A stretch of DNA of 64,000 nt, from contig CAVYWO010000012.1 in the NCBI GenBank assembly GCA_963772295.1, positions 908,672 to 972,671 on the forward strand. The letters run 5' to 3'. The stretch is from AP-15 sp963772295 (lineage in GTDB: Bacteria > Pseudomonadota > Alphaproteobacteria > ATCC43930 > CGMCC-115725). Positions 18,843 through 28,485 of this stretch are shown here, piece by piece. Position numbers and translations under genes: made by a program. The stretch's first letter is position 1. Each line of letters starts with the position of its first letter. The notes under the pieces were generated by a model. That model had not been told where the DNA came from. It searched no databases and saw only the letters and a list, made by a program, of their open reading frames with translations.

Positions 18843-19634
18843 ATGTCCCGATATGACGCCATAGCGCCAAGCTTCGACCGTCATCGCAGTATTCCTGACG
18901 CCGCGGTGGAGGCGATCCGGGTAGCGATGCTCGCCGCCATGAGCCCGGCAACCCGGCCGCGTTTCTTGGATGTCGGCGCAGGCACTGGACGGATTGGACT
19001 GCCCTTCCTGGCGGCAGGCAATGACTATGTCGCTGTCGATGTGTCACTTGGAATGTTGCGGCAATTTGCGGAGCGATCTGGGCGGCAAATCGGTCGCCAG
19101 CCCCGTTTGGTGCAAGCGGACGGTCAGCTTCTACCGTTTCGTGATGCAAGCTTCGACGCCGTAATCCTAATCCAGGTCTTCGGAGGGCTGCGGGGGTGGC
19201 GTCGAATCCTTGGCGAGGTCAATCGGGTCCTGCGCCGAGACGGGGCGCTATTCGTTGGCCGGACGGTGCTGCCCGGAACCGGTCTCGACACCCAAATGAA
19301 GCAGCATCTCACGTTTATTCTCAACGAGATAGGCGTCCAACAGGACTTTACGAACGCGCGCGAAGCCGTGCTGCTGTGGCTGAAAACAGCGGCAGACAGC
19401 AGCGCTCGTGTTGTGGCCGCGACGTGGAATGCCGAGCGGACGCCGCGCGGGTTTCTGGAGCGCCATTCCACCGGTGCATGGTTCTCGGCATTGCCCGACA
19501 CGGTCAAGGCAGAGGCACTTAGCCGGCTTAGGGCTTGGGTGTTAGGGAAGTTTGGTTCGCTCGATGCCGTCGTACCGGAGCGCCATACATTCGAGCTGCG
19601 GGTCTTCAAGTTTCGGAGGGAGGAGATGCCTTGA
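18843..19634 (+). CDS. SAM-dependent methyltransferase (class I)
   Basis: A 263-residue class I methyltransferase. Motif I is FLDVGAGTGRIGLPFL at about residue 38. An acidic strand end, DYVAVDVSLGML, and motif IV-like DASFDAVILIQVFGGLRGWR follow. Its stop overlaps the next ATG (TGATG), so it is translationally coupled to the molybdenum storage genes. The substrate is unknown. Linkage suggests a role connected with the Mo/oxyanion cluster (inference). Only a weak GGGCGGGG precedes the ATG. A TATTATAC stretch lies about 60 bases upstream. Confidence 0.8.
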   Translation: MSRYDAIAPSFDRHRSIPDAAVEAIRVAMLAAMSPATRPRFLDVGAGTGRIGLPFLAAGNDYVAVDVSLGMLRQFAERSGRQIGRQPRLVQADGQLLPFRDASFDAVILIQVFGGLRGWRRILGEVNRVLRRDGALFVGRTVLPGTGLDTQMKQHLTFILNEIGVQQDFTNAREAVLLWLKTAADSSARVVAATWNAERTPRGFLERHSTGAWFSALPDTVKAEALSRLRAWVLGKFGSLDAVVPERHTFELRVFKFRREEMP

Positions 19635-20482
19635 TGAAGGAAACGACGGAGAACGCCGTCCTTACCGAGTTGGGGAGACGCCTCGTGAGCGGGTCCCTCA
19701 GTGACGCTGCAATCCAAGAAGCCACCGAGCAGATTCCGACTTTCCCGATTCTGCCGTGGGCGAACGTGGTGAAGATCGGGGGACAAAGCATCATGGACCG
19801 CGGGCGGAGCGCGGTCGGTCCGTTAGTTGATGAAATCGTGGCTAACCTACATCGCCACAAAATGATCCTAGGAACCGGCGCCGGCACCCGAGCCCGCCAC
19901 ATCTACAGCCTGGCTATCGATCTTGGCCTTCCGGTCGGCGTGCTTACTGTGCTGGGCACTGCGGTTGCCTGGCAGAACGCGCAGATGCTGCACTACCTCT
20001 TGGCACGGCACGGGGTTGCCTTTCTCGAACCAGAACAATTTTCCTCCCTCCCGCACTATCTCTTCGAGCGCGGCGCAGTTATCTGCCAGGGTATGCCGCC
20101 GTATAAGCTTTGGGAGTCCAACCCAAGTTCGGGCCGAATCCCGCCGCAGCGTACGGATACTGGCTGTTTTCTGATCGCCGAGGTGTTCGGCGCAAGGAAA
20201 ATGATTTTCGTGAAGGACGAAGACGGGCTGTACACTGCGGACCCGAAGAAGCAACCAGACGCCACGTACGTCCCGTGCATCAGCGTGCAGGATTTGCTAG
20301 AGCAAGACCTAAACGATCTCATCGTTGAGCGCGCCGTGCTGGAACTCATGCTGAACGCGCGCAATATCAAGGAGATCCAGTTCGTGAACGGACTGAAGCC
20401 CGGGCAGTTGACTGCCGCTTTGGAAGGTGAGCCAGTGGGAACCGTTATCTTCAATGCCCTTGCTCAAAGGAAGTCGGAATGA
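19634..20482 (+). CDS. mosB: Molybdenum storage protein, beta-like subunit
   Basis: A 282-residue amino-acid-kinase-fold protein. VVKIGGQSIMDRGRSAVGPL lies near residue 44, ILGTGAGTRARHIYS near 80, QGMPPYKLWE near 157 and FVKDEDGLYTADPKK near 195. These match the MosB subunit of the Azotobacter vinelandii Mo/W storage protein, an ATP-using hexamer that packs molybdate into polyoxometalate clusters. Its ATG overlaps the methyltransferase stop, and its end overlaps the next gene by four bases. A long variable stretch precedes the core. Confidence 0.85.
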   Translation: MKETTENAVLTELGRRLVSGSLSDAAIQEATEQIPTFPILPWANVVKIGGQSIMDRGRSAVGPLVDEIVANLHRHKMILGTGAGTRARHIYSLAIDLGLPVGVLTVLGTAVAWQNAQMLHYLLARHGVAFLEPEQFSSLPHYLFERGAVICQGMPPYKLWESNPSSGRIPPQRTDTGCFLIAEVFGARKMIFVKDEDGLYTADPKKQPDATYVPCISVQDLLEQDLNDLIVERAVLELMLNARNIKEIQFVNGLKPGQLTAALEGEPVGTVIFNALAQRKSE

Positions 20483-21294
20483 ACAAGGAGACCGGCGCGC
20501 ACCATGTTTCCTCACGCTTTATGCGCGAGTTGCTGGTCGATAAGAGGCTCATCGCCGGGACGGAATCTCCGGTCCGAGCCATCCTGCCCGATCTCAACGT
20601 GATCCAGATCGGAGGTTGTTCGATAATGGATCGCGGCCATACTGCCATCATGCCGCTTCTTGAGGAGATCGTGCGGAACCAAGAGGAGCATACCCAGGTC
20701 GTGGGCGTCGGTCCCGGCGTGCGGGCGCGTCATATCCTATCCGTCGGCCTCGACCTAGGACTGCCGACGGGCGCGCTTGCCCTATTGGCTGCCAAATCAT
20801 CGGCGCAGAACGCCTATGTGGTCTCGTGCCTGTTAGCAAAGAACGGCTTTGTATATCTGGAAGCTCCCTTCATCGTGCAGCTACTACCGGGGATGCTGGC
20901 TGCGGCGCGGGGTGCGGTGTTTAACGGGATCCCGCCTTACGATCTCTGGGAACATCCGCCCGAGCTTGGTAAGATTCCACCACACGGTAGCGATGCAGGT
21001 TCCTATCTGGTGGGCGAAGTCTTCGGTGCGCGCTCGATCATTCTGTTGAAGGATGTGGACGGGCTATACACGGCCGATCCCAAGACGCACCCCGATGCTG
21101 AGTTCATCCCAGAAATCAAGGCCGCTGATCTGATCCGAATGCGGCTTCCCACCTTGCCGATTGAGCGGGTCGTATTGGAACTGCTCACGCGGGCCAGATT
21201 GGCCAAGTGCCTTCGCATCGTGAACGGCCTCGTGCCTGGTAATCTAACGCGTGCGCTTGCCGGAGAGCCGATCGGGACGCTGATCCACACATGA
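20479..21294 (+). CDS. mosA: Molybdenum storage protein, alpha-like subunit
   Basis: A 271-residue paralogue of the preceding gene. It has VIQIGGCSIMDRGHTAIMPL, VGVGPGVRARHILSVGLDLG, FNGIPPYDLWEHPPELGKIP and LLKDVDGLYTADPKTHPDAE, ending RIVNGLVPGNLTRALAGEP. The GVGPG in place of GTGAG in the phosphate loop shows that the two subunits differ at the nucleotide site, as in the MosA/MosB heterohexamer. ATGA overlap with mosB indicates coupled 1:1 synthesis. No mod transport or ModE gene is adjacent. Confidence 0.82.
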   Translation: MNKETGAHHVSSRFMRELLVDKRLIAGTESPVRAILPDLNVIQIGGCSIMDRGHTAIMPLLEEIVRNQEEHTQVVGVGPGVRARHILSVGLDLGLPTGALALLAAKSSAQNAYVVSCLLAKNGFVYLEAPFIVQLLPGMLAAARGAVFNGIPPYDLWEHPPELGKIPPHGSDAGSYLVGEVFGARSIILLKDVDGLYTADPKTHPDAEFIPEIKAADLIRMRLPTLPIERVVLELLTRARLAKCLRIVNGLVPGNLTRALAGEPIGTLIHT

Positions 21295-21498
21295 CCAACC
21301 TGGGTTGATGAATTTGTGCCTAATGGCATCCCCGGCCGCGATCCTCGTCGGCGCGCCAGGTTTGCCAAAAATTGTCCTTATATGTCAGAGCACTAGCAGC
21401 CGCGGCTTGCGGCCGGTCGCTGCCTGCATCGGAGCCTTGCCGTGTTCGCAGCGAATCGATATAGACGGCTCCATGTTACCTTTCTGACGTGCGCTTCT

Positions 21499-21528
21499 TT
21501 GACAGCCACCGGCTCCTTGCAAAATATT
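21499..21528 (+). promoter_or_regulatory. Candidate promoter for CHR transporter genes
   Basis: TTGACA at 21499-21504 and AATATT at 21523-21528 are 18 bases apart, about 40 bases before the ATG at 21568. The -35 is perfect and the -10 is weak. Confidence 0.4.
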
Positions 21529-21567
21529 GCGCCCAGATCAACCTCCTTCCCAAAGCGATGAAACGGC

Positions 21568-22278
21568 ATGCAGCAAGAATACCGGCGTCGGCCATATCAG
21601 AGTCGGAAGGACGAATTGATCGCCGGGGAGGGCAAAATAGCCAACTATTCAGGCGAAGTTAGTCCCAAATCCGGAGCGCATCTCGGAGCAAGAGCGCTGA
21701 GGATTTTCTTCTCGTTTTTTTATATTGGTCTCCTTAGCTTCGGCGGTGGTGTGCCAGCATGGATGCGTCGGACATTCGTTGAACGGCGCGGGTGGCTCAG
21801 CGAACAGGAGTTCTCCGCGGCGCTGGCGGTTGCGAGGATCGTGCCGGGGGCCAATGTTGTCAACCTTGCCGTTCTGGTAGGGAATCGATTGCGAGGAGGT
21901 CGCGGTGCAGCCGCCGCCGTCACCGGATTGCTCGTCGGACCAATCTTCGTCGTCATCGGTCTGGAGGTCCTCTATCATAAATTTGCGGGCAGTCCGCTCT
22001 TGCCGGCGATGCTCTCAGGCGTGACCGCCGCTGCGGTCGGGCTGCTAATCGGCATGGCCGTCAGTTCCGGCACCCGCCTCGCCAGCGCGAGAGTGAAGTC
22101 AGGAGCCCGCGTGCCGACTATAGCGAGCGCGATCGTCTTCTTGATGATGACGTTCATCTTGGTCGGCGCGCTCCGCTTTCCGATGGTGCCGACGGTATTG
22201 TGCGTGGCACCGCTCAGCATAGCGGTCACATTTCTCGGAACGCGCCATTCCCTGGAGGGACGGGATGACCGAGAATGA
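21568..22278 (+). CDS. CHR-family (chromate-type) transporter, first half
   Basis: A 236-residue membrane protein with the CHR signature FFYIGLLSFGGGVPAWM near residue 50, then ARIVPGANVVNLAVLVG and about five or six hydrophobic helices. Split CHR transporters work as heterodimers of short halves. Long ChrA proteins have both halves fused. They export chromate, and some may carry other oxyanions. Placement next to Mo-storage genes makes molybdate or tungstate a candidate substrate (inference). It overlaps the second half by 14 bases. Confidence 0.85.
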   Translation: MQQEYRRRPYQSRKDELIAGEGKIANYSGEVSPKSGAHLGARALRIFFSFFYIGLLSFGGGVPAWMRRTFVERRGWLSEQEFSAALAVARIVPGANVVNLAVLVGNRLRGGRGAAAAVTGLLVGPIFVVIGLEVLYHKFAGSPLLPAMLSGVTAAAVGLLIGMAVSSGTRLASARVKSGARVPTIASAIVFLMMTFILVGALRFPMVPTVLCVAPLSIAVTFLGTRHSLEGRDDRE

Positions 22279-22807
22279 CAAAGCTATTGCAGCACTTGCG
22301 CTCATATTCGCGCCACTCTCGCTAATATCGATCGGTGGAGGCGCGTCCGTACTTGCCGAGATGCAGCGCCAAGCGGTGCTGGTACACGGCTGGATGACGC
22401 ATCGCGAATTCGCCGACCTGTTCGCGATCTCGCGCGCGGCCCCCGGGCCGGGCGCGCTGCTGGCAACGCTCATTGGCTGGAAGGTTGCGGGGTGGACTGG
22501 AGCCTTGGTGGCCTCACTCGCCTTCTTTCTTCCCTCTTCGCTCATGGCGTACGGCGCTGCTCGTATCTGGAACCGCTGGCGCGGTGGCACGTGGCATGCG
22601 ACGGTCGAGGCCGGCTTGGCTCCGGTCGGAGCGGGCCTCATGCTTGCCGGCGCGCTCGCTATCTTACAGTACGAGAACAACCGCTTCCTATCTTGGGGAA
22701 TCACCCTTGTCGTAGTCGCTTCTCGTGTTTGGTTGCCTAATCTCCATCCGCTCGTTTTCCTCGGATTCGGCGCGAGCGTGTCTGCTCTCGCAGAATATAT
22801 GGGGTAG
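22265..22807 (+). CDS. CHR-family (chromate-type) transporter, second half
   Basis: A 180-residue partner with the second CHR motif set LISIGGGASVLAEMQRQAV, ISRAAPGPGALLATLIGW and four to five hydrophobic segments. It starts inside the end of the first half, so the two are made together. The pair is antiparallel in motif content, as expected for the inverted-repeat topology of the family. Lower G+C than the flanks supports shared acquisition with the Mo-storage genes. Confidence 0.85.
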   Translation: MTENDKAIAALALIFAPLSLISIGGGASVLAEMQRQAVLVHGWMTHREFADLFAISRAAPGPGALLATLIGWKVAGWTGALVASLAFFLPSSLMAYGAARIWNRWRGGTWHATVEAGLAPVGAGLMLAGALAILQYENNRFLSWGITLVVVASRVWLPNLHPLVFLGFGASVSALAEYMG

Positions 22808-23073
22808 CTAAGTCGTACATCGATTGTTAAGTAATGATCCAGGATAGTTGACATCGGGGTTCTTCGGATGCCACCGATGGCGACGGGTAAGGCACGCCTT
22901 GATGCGGGCAGAGCAGAGAGTTCTCAGCGCTTCGGTACAATCAATTGGCGGTTTCGACCGCCTTCCGTGGCCCCGGCGAGCGATCCCACCTTGCGAGGAC
23001 GCTCGAAAGGGTGATGACGACCTTGGAACCCCCGGGCATCCGCGGAATGTCGGTTAACACGAGGATCACGAAA

Positions 23074-23946
23074 ATGAGAAATATCCGACTTTGGTCGCTC
23101 GTATTATTTTGTGGCTTCTTTTTGTTTACCTCAAGCATACGCGCACAGTGTACCCCTGTTGTTTATGCTTTTCGTCATGCTGAAGACGTTGCGATTGGTA
23201 CTGCTCTTACAAGGGTTGGGGTGCAGCATGCCGATCTCTACCCCCTAATGGTAGGAAAGTTTGACGATGCTCATAATTATTGCCCTGTGGAGTGGGTTTA
23301 TTCAATGTACGACATCAACCCAGATGGAAGCCCGGGCACAACAAATCCATTTCAGACAGCCGAGCCTCTAGCCTTTGACGCGTGCATCGTTCGCGCGGGG
23401 GTGCCCGTGCGCGGGACTCCATGCTTAACGGATTTTGAACCATTTATGCAGCTCGGCAATGGTCATTATTTGTATGAGTTTTTGGGAACGACGGACGTAG
23501 CAACCACACGGCCTAGTGCCACAACACAGGAATTACGTAAGGAACTCGTATCGAATGCGTCGTATTTCGGTTCTTCAAGCGCCATTTTTTGGTCAAGTAC
23601 GGGCTTACACACTCTCGGCACAGCCATAGCTGACGGCACTAACATTCCCAAAAAAGACGGCCCTACTCCGCCCAGAAACGCGGTTTATGTTTTTGAATAT
23701 AACGCCGGTACGGGTACTTTCAAGGTAGTTGACGGCACGCCATTGCTGCAACGATATCTACAATGCTTCAACATTAACCCCGGGGGCTCGTTCAGTGATG
23801 CGAATTACTACTGTAGGCCGGGTGACATACCAATAATGCCAGATGATGTTGCAACGTTGATTGCAGCGCTAAGAGGAAAGATTTGTGACACGACCACTCT
23901 GGGGGGTCAAAGCCAAGACGGTTTTTTTAGGTATCCCTGTCATTAG
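23074..23946 (+). CDS. Secreted AT-rich protein with histidine-phosphatase-like RHAE motif
   Basis: A 290-residue protein. The start at 23074 is chosen because it begins a clear signal peptide (MRNIRLWSLVLFCGFFLF, cleavage near IRAQC). The mature part opens VVYAFRHAEDVAIGTALTRV, resembling the RH(G/A)E catalytic loop of the histidine phosphatase superfamily. The rest has about nine cysteines but no family I recognise. Base composition is the lowest in the window and unlike its neighbours, which points to recent transfer. Function beyond export is not shown. Confidence 0.6.
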   Translation: MRNIRLWSLVLFCGFFLFTSSIRAQCTPVVYAFRHAEDVAIGTALTRVGVQHADLYPLMVGKFDDAHNYCPVEWVYSMYDINPDGSPGTTNPFQTAEPLAFDACIVRAGVPVRGTPCLTDFEPFMQLGNGHYLYEFLGTTDVATTRPSATTQELRKELVSNASYFGSSSAIFWSSTGLHTLGTAIADGTNIPKKDGPTPPRNAVYVFEYNAGTGTFKVVDGTPLLQRYLQCFNINPGGSFSDANYYCRPGDIPIMPDDVATLIAALRGKICDTTTLGGQSQDGFFRYPCH

Positions 23947-24091
23947 CTGGCGCCCGGCGTTGTGGTGTTTCACGGAGCGGGTAAGCGTGACCGCGCTCTT
24001 TGATGGTTCGCCAGCCAGGTTTTTTGATGGACTTCCGGCTAGCGCTTCCCGCGCCCTGTAGAGAGATCGGGAAGCGGGAACTGGAAGTCGG

Positions 24092-24352
24092 TCAGGGTTG
24101 GGCGAGGAGGTAGCCGTCCGCCGATTTGACGATGCGGCCGGCAGCGGTCATGGCGGCCAGACGCTGGCAGAGGGTGGTCGTGCGCAGGCGGCACAGGGCG
24201 CGCAGATCGGCGAATGGTTGCGGGTGAGCGGCTTCGGCGAGGGCGGCGGTGATGCGCTCGTCGATCGAGCGTCGCCGGGTGGCCGGTTCCGGTTGTGGTC
24301 TGCGGTCGACGACTTCGAGGGCGAGGGCATTGGAGCGCTCGGCGAGTTCGAG
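24092..24352 (-). pseudogene. Winged-helix-like C-terminal fragment, unknown parent
   Basis: An open frame after an in-frame TAG gives LELAERSNALALEVVDRRPQ, then SIDERITAALAEAAHPQPFA, LRALCRLRTTTLCQRLAAMT and AGRIVKSADGYLLAQP. The last part reads as a winged helix. It begins where the methyltransferase frame stops making sense, so it is a separate piece or a fused module. I do not recognise the parent gene. Confidence 0.4.
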
Positions 24353-24379
24353 CTAAGGCCGGAGGGGTGTGCTTTCGCT

Positions 24380-25600
24380 CAGCGAGACGGAGCATTTCGT
24401 CCAGCGTGGCGTCGAAGAGGCTGGGCTCGGCGGCGGCGACGCCAGCAGCAAAGCGGAGGATGACCCGTCCGTCGCCAGTGTCATCGTCTCGATCCTCGCC
24501 GAGCAACTCATCCGCGCTCTCGCCCGCCGCCGGCACCACGATTTCGAGGTCCCGCTGGTTCATGAACTCGCGGGCGTTCCACTGAAGGGCGTCGCCGAGA
24601 TAAACGGGAATGCCGAAGGACGGTGGGCGGCCTGTTATTAGGGTCGGCTGCAACGCGAGGAGATGCGTAGCTCGGGCAAAAATCACCGCCACGGGGTGAA
24701 TATCAATACCGGCAATCTTCTCGCAAGCCAGCGCTACAGCATCGGCGCCGGCTTTGGCGGCATTTTCTGAAAACGCAAGCAGCCGCCTTACGGCATGAAA
24801 AAGAAATGTTCCGGAGCCGCACGCTGGGTCGATGACGCGATCTTTTAGAGGCTTGGTGATTACGGTCTCGACAATCCCCTCCGCCAGCCAGTCTGGTGTG
24901 TAATATTCGCCCAGATCATGCCGTTGAGCGGGGTCGATTAGCAATTCATACAGTCCTTTTAAAATGTCGGTATTGATTTGCCGCAATTTAAACCGATTGG
25001 TGTGCCTGGCGATCTCCATAACAAGCTCGTCGCCGGCGTCATCGAGCAGTAGCCAATCAAAAAATCGCTCTTAATGGCGCCGACGATACCGAGCGCGCGA
25101 AATGCGGCTCCGGAAAGCAGTGCTTCGCCGTTGGGGGGAAGTGCGTCGAGGAGCGCGACGGTCGCAATGGACTTGGCGACAATCGTCAAATAGGTGTGCC
25201 GAAAAAGAGCGCGGGCGCTTCGATGGGGCCGCCGTAAGCGACCTGTAACAGGCGATGCCAAAGGTCGCGCTTGAGAAGCGCCTCCGGCCGGTGCTGCAAC
25301 CCCGCCCAAAGCCTTTCAATTTCTTCAAGCGCACCGCGGTAATGGACGCTCTCTCGGCCGAGTTCGCGGCGGATACCCTCAACGTTGGGAGCAAGCTCGG
25401 TTCGAAGGACGACAACGCTTTCGAGCCAGCCGAGCAGATCGGCCTAGGCCCAACAGTCGTGTCACCAGCCGCCAAATCGGCACGCCACGCGAAGCCGCTC
25501 CCATATCATCGCCAGGGCCGCTCGAAACGCCTACCTGCGACCCGGACCGTGTGCTTCGGATCGCGTTGTCCCTGGCAGACTTTCTCGGAAGCGTGATCAG
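24380..25600 (-). pseudogene. N6-adenine DNA methyltransferase (type IIG/Eco57I-like), frameshifted
   Basis: Joined frames give ESVVVLRTELAPNVEGIRRE, LWHRLLQVAYGGPIEAPALF, HTYLTIVAKSIATVALLDAL, QRHDLGEYYTPDWLAEGIVE and the SAM motif I DPACGSGTFLFHAVRRLLAF. Frame changes occur near 25065, 25215 and 25440. The catalytic NPPY motif and the target-recognition region are missing after residue about 230 of the last frame. It is a relic of a restriction-modification or defence enzyme. N-terminal parts before the methylase domain fit a large type IIG-like protein. Confidence 0.65.
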
Positions 25601-25617
25601 GCATCGGCCACTCCACC

Positions 25618-25896
25618 TCAGCGGCGAAATTGCGGCGCTATGGCCGGGCAGATACGATCACTGAAGAAGGGGAGCCCGATGCCGAAACAACGTGTTGCGG
25701 TTTCGGGCAGATGGACAAATCCGTTCTCGATCATCGCGGTCTGCGCGTAGATCCGCATGATCTTGTCGGCCTGCGGCCGATAGCTGGTGGCGGCGTGCAT
25801 CCCCTCGTCGCGCAATTCATGGATCAGCTGGGTGCCCGAGGCCTTGTCCTCGATCAAGACGACATCGGCCCGCCAGCGGCGACGCTTGAACGGCGG
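25618..25896 (-). pseudogene. Phage terminase large subunit remnant (copy 2)
   Basis: The frame gives WRADVVLIEDKASGTQLIHE, YRPQADKIMRIYAQTAMIEN and GFVHLPETA, then an unrelated tail. It is the same TerL segment as at 14655, in the same orientation. It keeps a further piece (MIENGFVHLP) that copy 1 lacks, and loses the upstream part at the border of the group II intron fragment near 25896. Confidence 0.7.
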
Positions 25897-25905
25897 GAGG
25901 TAAGC

Positions 25906-26563
25906 GCAATCGGAAGGGGACGCCGCAGGGCGGCGTCATCAGTCCGCTGCTCGCCAACCTCTACTTCAACCGCGTGTTGAAGTACTGGCGGATCACGCGA
26001 TGCGGCGAGGCGTTCTCGGCGCACATCGTCAATTATGCCGACGACTTTGTCATCCTCAGCCGCGGCAAGGCGGCCGAGGCTCTGGCCTGGACGCGCGGAC
26101 GATGGGCCGGTTCGGCCTCACGCTGAACGAGGCCAAGACCACGCTCAAATACGCCCGCAGCGAGCGCTTCGACTTCCTCGGCTACAGCTTCGGACCGCAC
26201 TGCTACCGGTTGACCGGCCGCCGCTATCTCGGGGCCAGCCCGTCGGCGAAGAGCCTGGCGAGGATCAAGAGCAAGGTCAGTGATGTGCTGGACCACGGCA
26301 ACAACGCGCCCTGGCCGACCGTGCGGAACCAGGTCAACCGCCTCTTGCGCGGTTGGCAAGGTTACTTCCGCTACGGCAGCTGTGCCCTGGCGTACCGCGC
26401 CGTCAACCGGCATGTCGTCGACCGGGTCCGGGCTTTCCTGGTGGACCGGCACCGGCTCAACTCGCACGGCACCCGCCAATACCGGTTCGAAACCGTGTTC
26501 GGCGAACTCGGCATCCACGCGCTTCGAACCCCCGCCGCCGCCACCCCGGGAACCCTGCCATGA
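25906..26563 (+). pseudogene. Group II intron reverse transcriptase/maturase, 5'-truncated
   Basis: It begins inside the RT domain with GTPQGGVISPLLANLYF, carries the YADD catalytic box in IVNYADDFVILSRG, shifts frame near 26095, and continues RFGLTLNEAKTTLKYARSER and FDFLGYSFGP. It ends with the maturase (X) domain, including RGWQGYFRYGS. Domains RT0-RT4 are missing. A domain V hairpin follows at 26575-26606. Confidence 0.75.
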
Positions 26564-26574
26564 AGCCAGTCGGA

Positions 26575-26606
<32 letters not shown>

Positions 26607-27117
26607 GTGTGTCCAGCGAAGGCTGGCATGTTCAGCAGGAGACAAGCCTGCCGGGGTAAAAGTCAGAGCCCCGTAGTTTGGATAGCAGAGGTGATGGAAA
26701 CTGAAACTCTGAAGCCCATCGACAAAGTCTCCCCAGGGGAGGCCACGAGTCACCGGGCCGTAACAAAAGTGAACGCGTTGTGGCCTCGAAAATGAGTATC
26801 CCCGAGGGCCGAGCCTGCAACCGTAGGGCGAAGGCAACATGAACAGCCGAAATCTGACCGACACGGCTGATCACCTCGGCGGGGTGGAAGCGACAGCACG
26901 GTGACAAGGACATGCTAAGCAACTGGAGAAGCCCTCCTCGTCCCGGCGAGAAATCGCCGGAGCAAGGTAGGCCGTATAACCGGCGAAACCGGGAAGTCGG
27001 CCGAAGACGAGAGGGTGGCGGCTGGGTCCGTAGTAGCGACGAAGCGGAGTAATGCCCGTGGAGCAAAGGGGCCCTGCCATTTGTAACGCCTCCGCCATAG
27101 GGGAAGGCAAGGACGAG

Positions 27118-28419
27118 ATGACAAAGGCGTCCATTGATTTGCAGGACCTGAGGCGGAGGATATACGTCAAGGCGAAGGCTGAACCGTCCTGGCGTTTCTG
27201 GGGTCTATACGTCCACGTCTGCAAGATGGAGACCCTACGCGCAGCGTATGCGATGAGCAAACAGAACGATGGGGCCCCGGGAGTAGACGGGGTTACCTTC
27301 GAGGCCATCGAGGCGCAAGGCGCGGAGGCGCTGCTCGAGCAGCTGCGGGACGAACTGACCGGGCGCACCTACAAGCCACTTCCAGCCCGGAGGCAGGAGA
27401 TACCGAAGGATGGGGGCACAGTCCGCGTCCTTTCGATACCGGCGATCCGGGACCGGGTGGTGCAAGGAGCGCTCAAGCTCATCCTCGAACCTGTCTTCGA
27501 GGCGGATTTCCAACCGGGATCGTTTGGCTATCGTCCGAAACGGACAGCACATGACGCGATCGAGCGGGTAGCCACGGCAATTGTCCAACGGAAGACGCGT
27601 GTTCTCGACTTTGATCTGCGAGCCTATTTTGACAATGTCCGGCACGACCGGCTGTTGGAAAAAGTGGCAAAGCGAGTTGATGACGCAGACATCATGCATC
27701 TTCTCAAGGTCATGCTGAAAGCTTCTGGCAAGAAGGGCGTTCCACAAGGTGGGGTCATCTCGCCCTTGCTCAGCAATCTCTACCTCAATGAGGTGGATCG
27801 GATGCTGGAGCGAGCGCGGGAGGTCACCCGCAATGGCAAGTACACCTACATCGAATATGCAAGATTTGCTGACGATCTGGTGATCTTGGTCGACGCCTAC
27901 AAGCGACACGACTGGCTGGTTGGGGCGGTGGACCAACGGTTGCGGGAGGAGTTCGGTAAGTTGCAGGTTGAAATCAATGATGAAAAGAGCCGTATAGTCG
28001 ACCTTGAACGCGGTGAAAGCTTCGGCTTTCTGGGCTTCGACTTCCGCTACCTCCGCAGTTTGCGCGGAGCGTGGCGCCCGCATTACACGCCCAAGCTCAA
28101 AAAGCGGACGGCACTAATGCGGGAGCTCAAAGCGGTGTTCCGCCGATACCGGTCGCAACCGATCGAACGGGTGCTGACCCTGATCAATCCGGTGCTCCGG
28201 GGATGGGTGAACTACTTCGCGGTTGGGCACTCCAGCGAGTGCTTCGGCTTCATCAAGGATTGGGTGGAGAAGAAGGTCAGGCGCCATCTGGCGCGGGCTC
28301 AGCAACGAAAGGGCTTCGGCTGGGAACGATGGAGTAGGCGGTGGCTGTACGACACTCTAGGGCTGTTCAACGGCTATCGAGTGCGACGCGACAGGCCGAA
28401 AGTCGCCCCGGCAGGCTAG
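27118..28419 (+). CDS. ltrA: Group II intron reverse transcriptase/maturase
   Basis: A 433-residue intron-encoded protein: RT0-RT7 fingers and palm with DGAPGVDGVTFEAIEAQG, FGYRPKRTAHDAIERV, VPQGGVISPLLSNLYLNEVD and the active-site box YARFADDLVILV (FADD in place of YADD). Maturase domain X follows with VLRGWVNYFAVGHSSECF. There is no HNH endonuclease domain, so retrohoming would use nicks or replication forks. The ATG at 27118 follows AAGGACGAG. The frame is intact. Confidence 0.9.
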   Translation: MTKASIDLQDLRRRIYVKAKAEPSWRFWGLYVHVCKMETLRAAYAMSKQNDGAPGVDGVTFEAIEAQGAEALLEQLRDELTGRTYKPLPARRQEIPKDGGTVRVLSIPAIRDRVVQGALKLILEPVFEADFQPGSFGYRPKRTAHDAIERVATAIVQRKTRVLDFDLRAYFDNVRHDRLLEKVAKRVDDADIMHLLKVMLKASGKKGVPQGGVISPLLSNLYLNEVDRMLERAREVTRNGKYTYIEYARFADDLVILVDAYKRHDWLVGAVDQRLREEFGKLQVEINDEKSRIVDLERGESFGFLGFDFRYLRSLRGAWRPHYTPKLKKRTALMRELKAVFRRYRSQPIERVLTLINPVLRGWVNYFAVGHSSECFGFIKDWVEKKVRRHLARAQQRKGFGWERWSRRWLYDTLGLFNGYRVRRDRPKVAPAG

Positions 28420-28452
28420 GTCCCATAACCCTCGACATGAAGCAAATGGGAG

Positions 28453-28485
28453 AGCGCAGTGCGGGAAATCCGCACGCTGCGTTCG
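28453..28485 (+). ncRNA. Group II intron domain V (second intron)
   Basis: A hairpin starting GAGCGCAGTGCGGGAAATCC and closing GCACGCTGCGTTC, 34 bases after the maturase stop. It matches domain V in size and loop and is close in sequence to that of the first intron. Confidence 0.7.
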
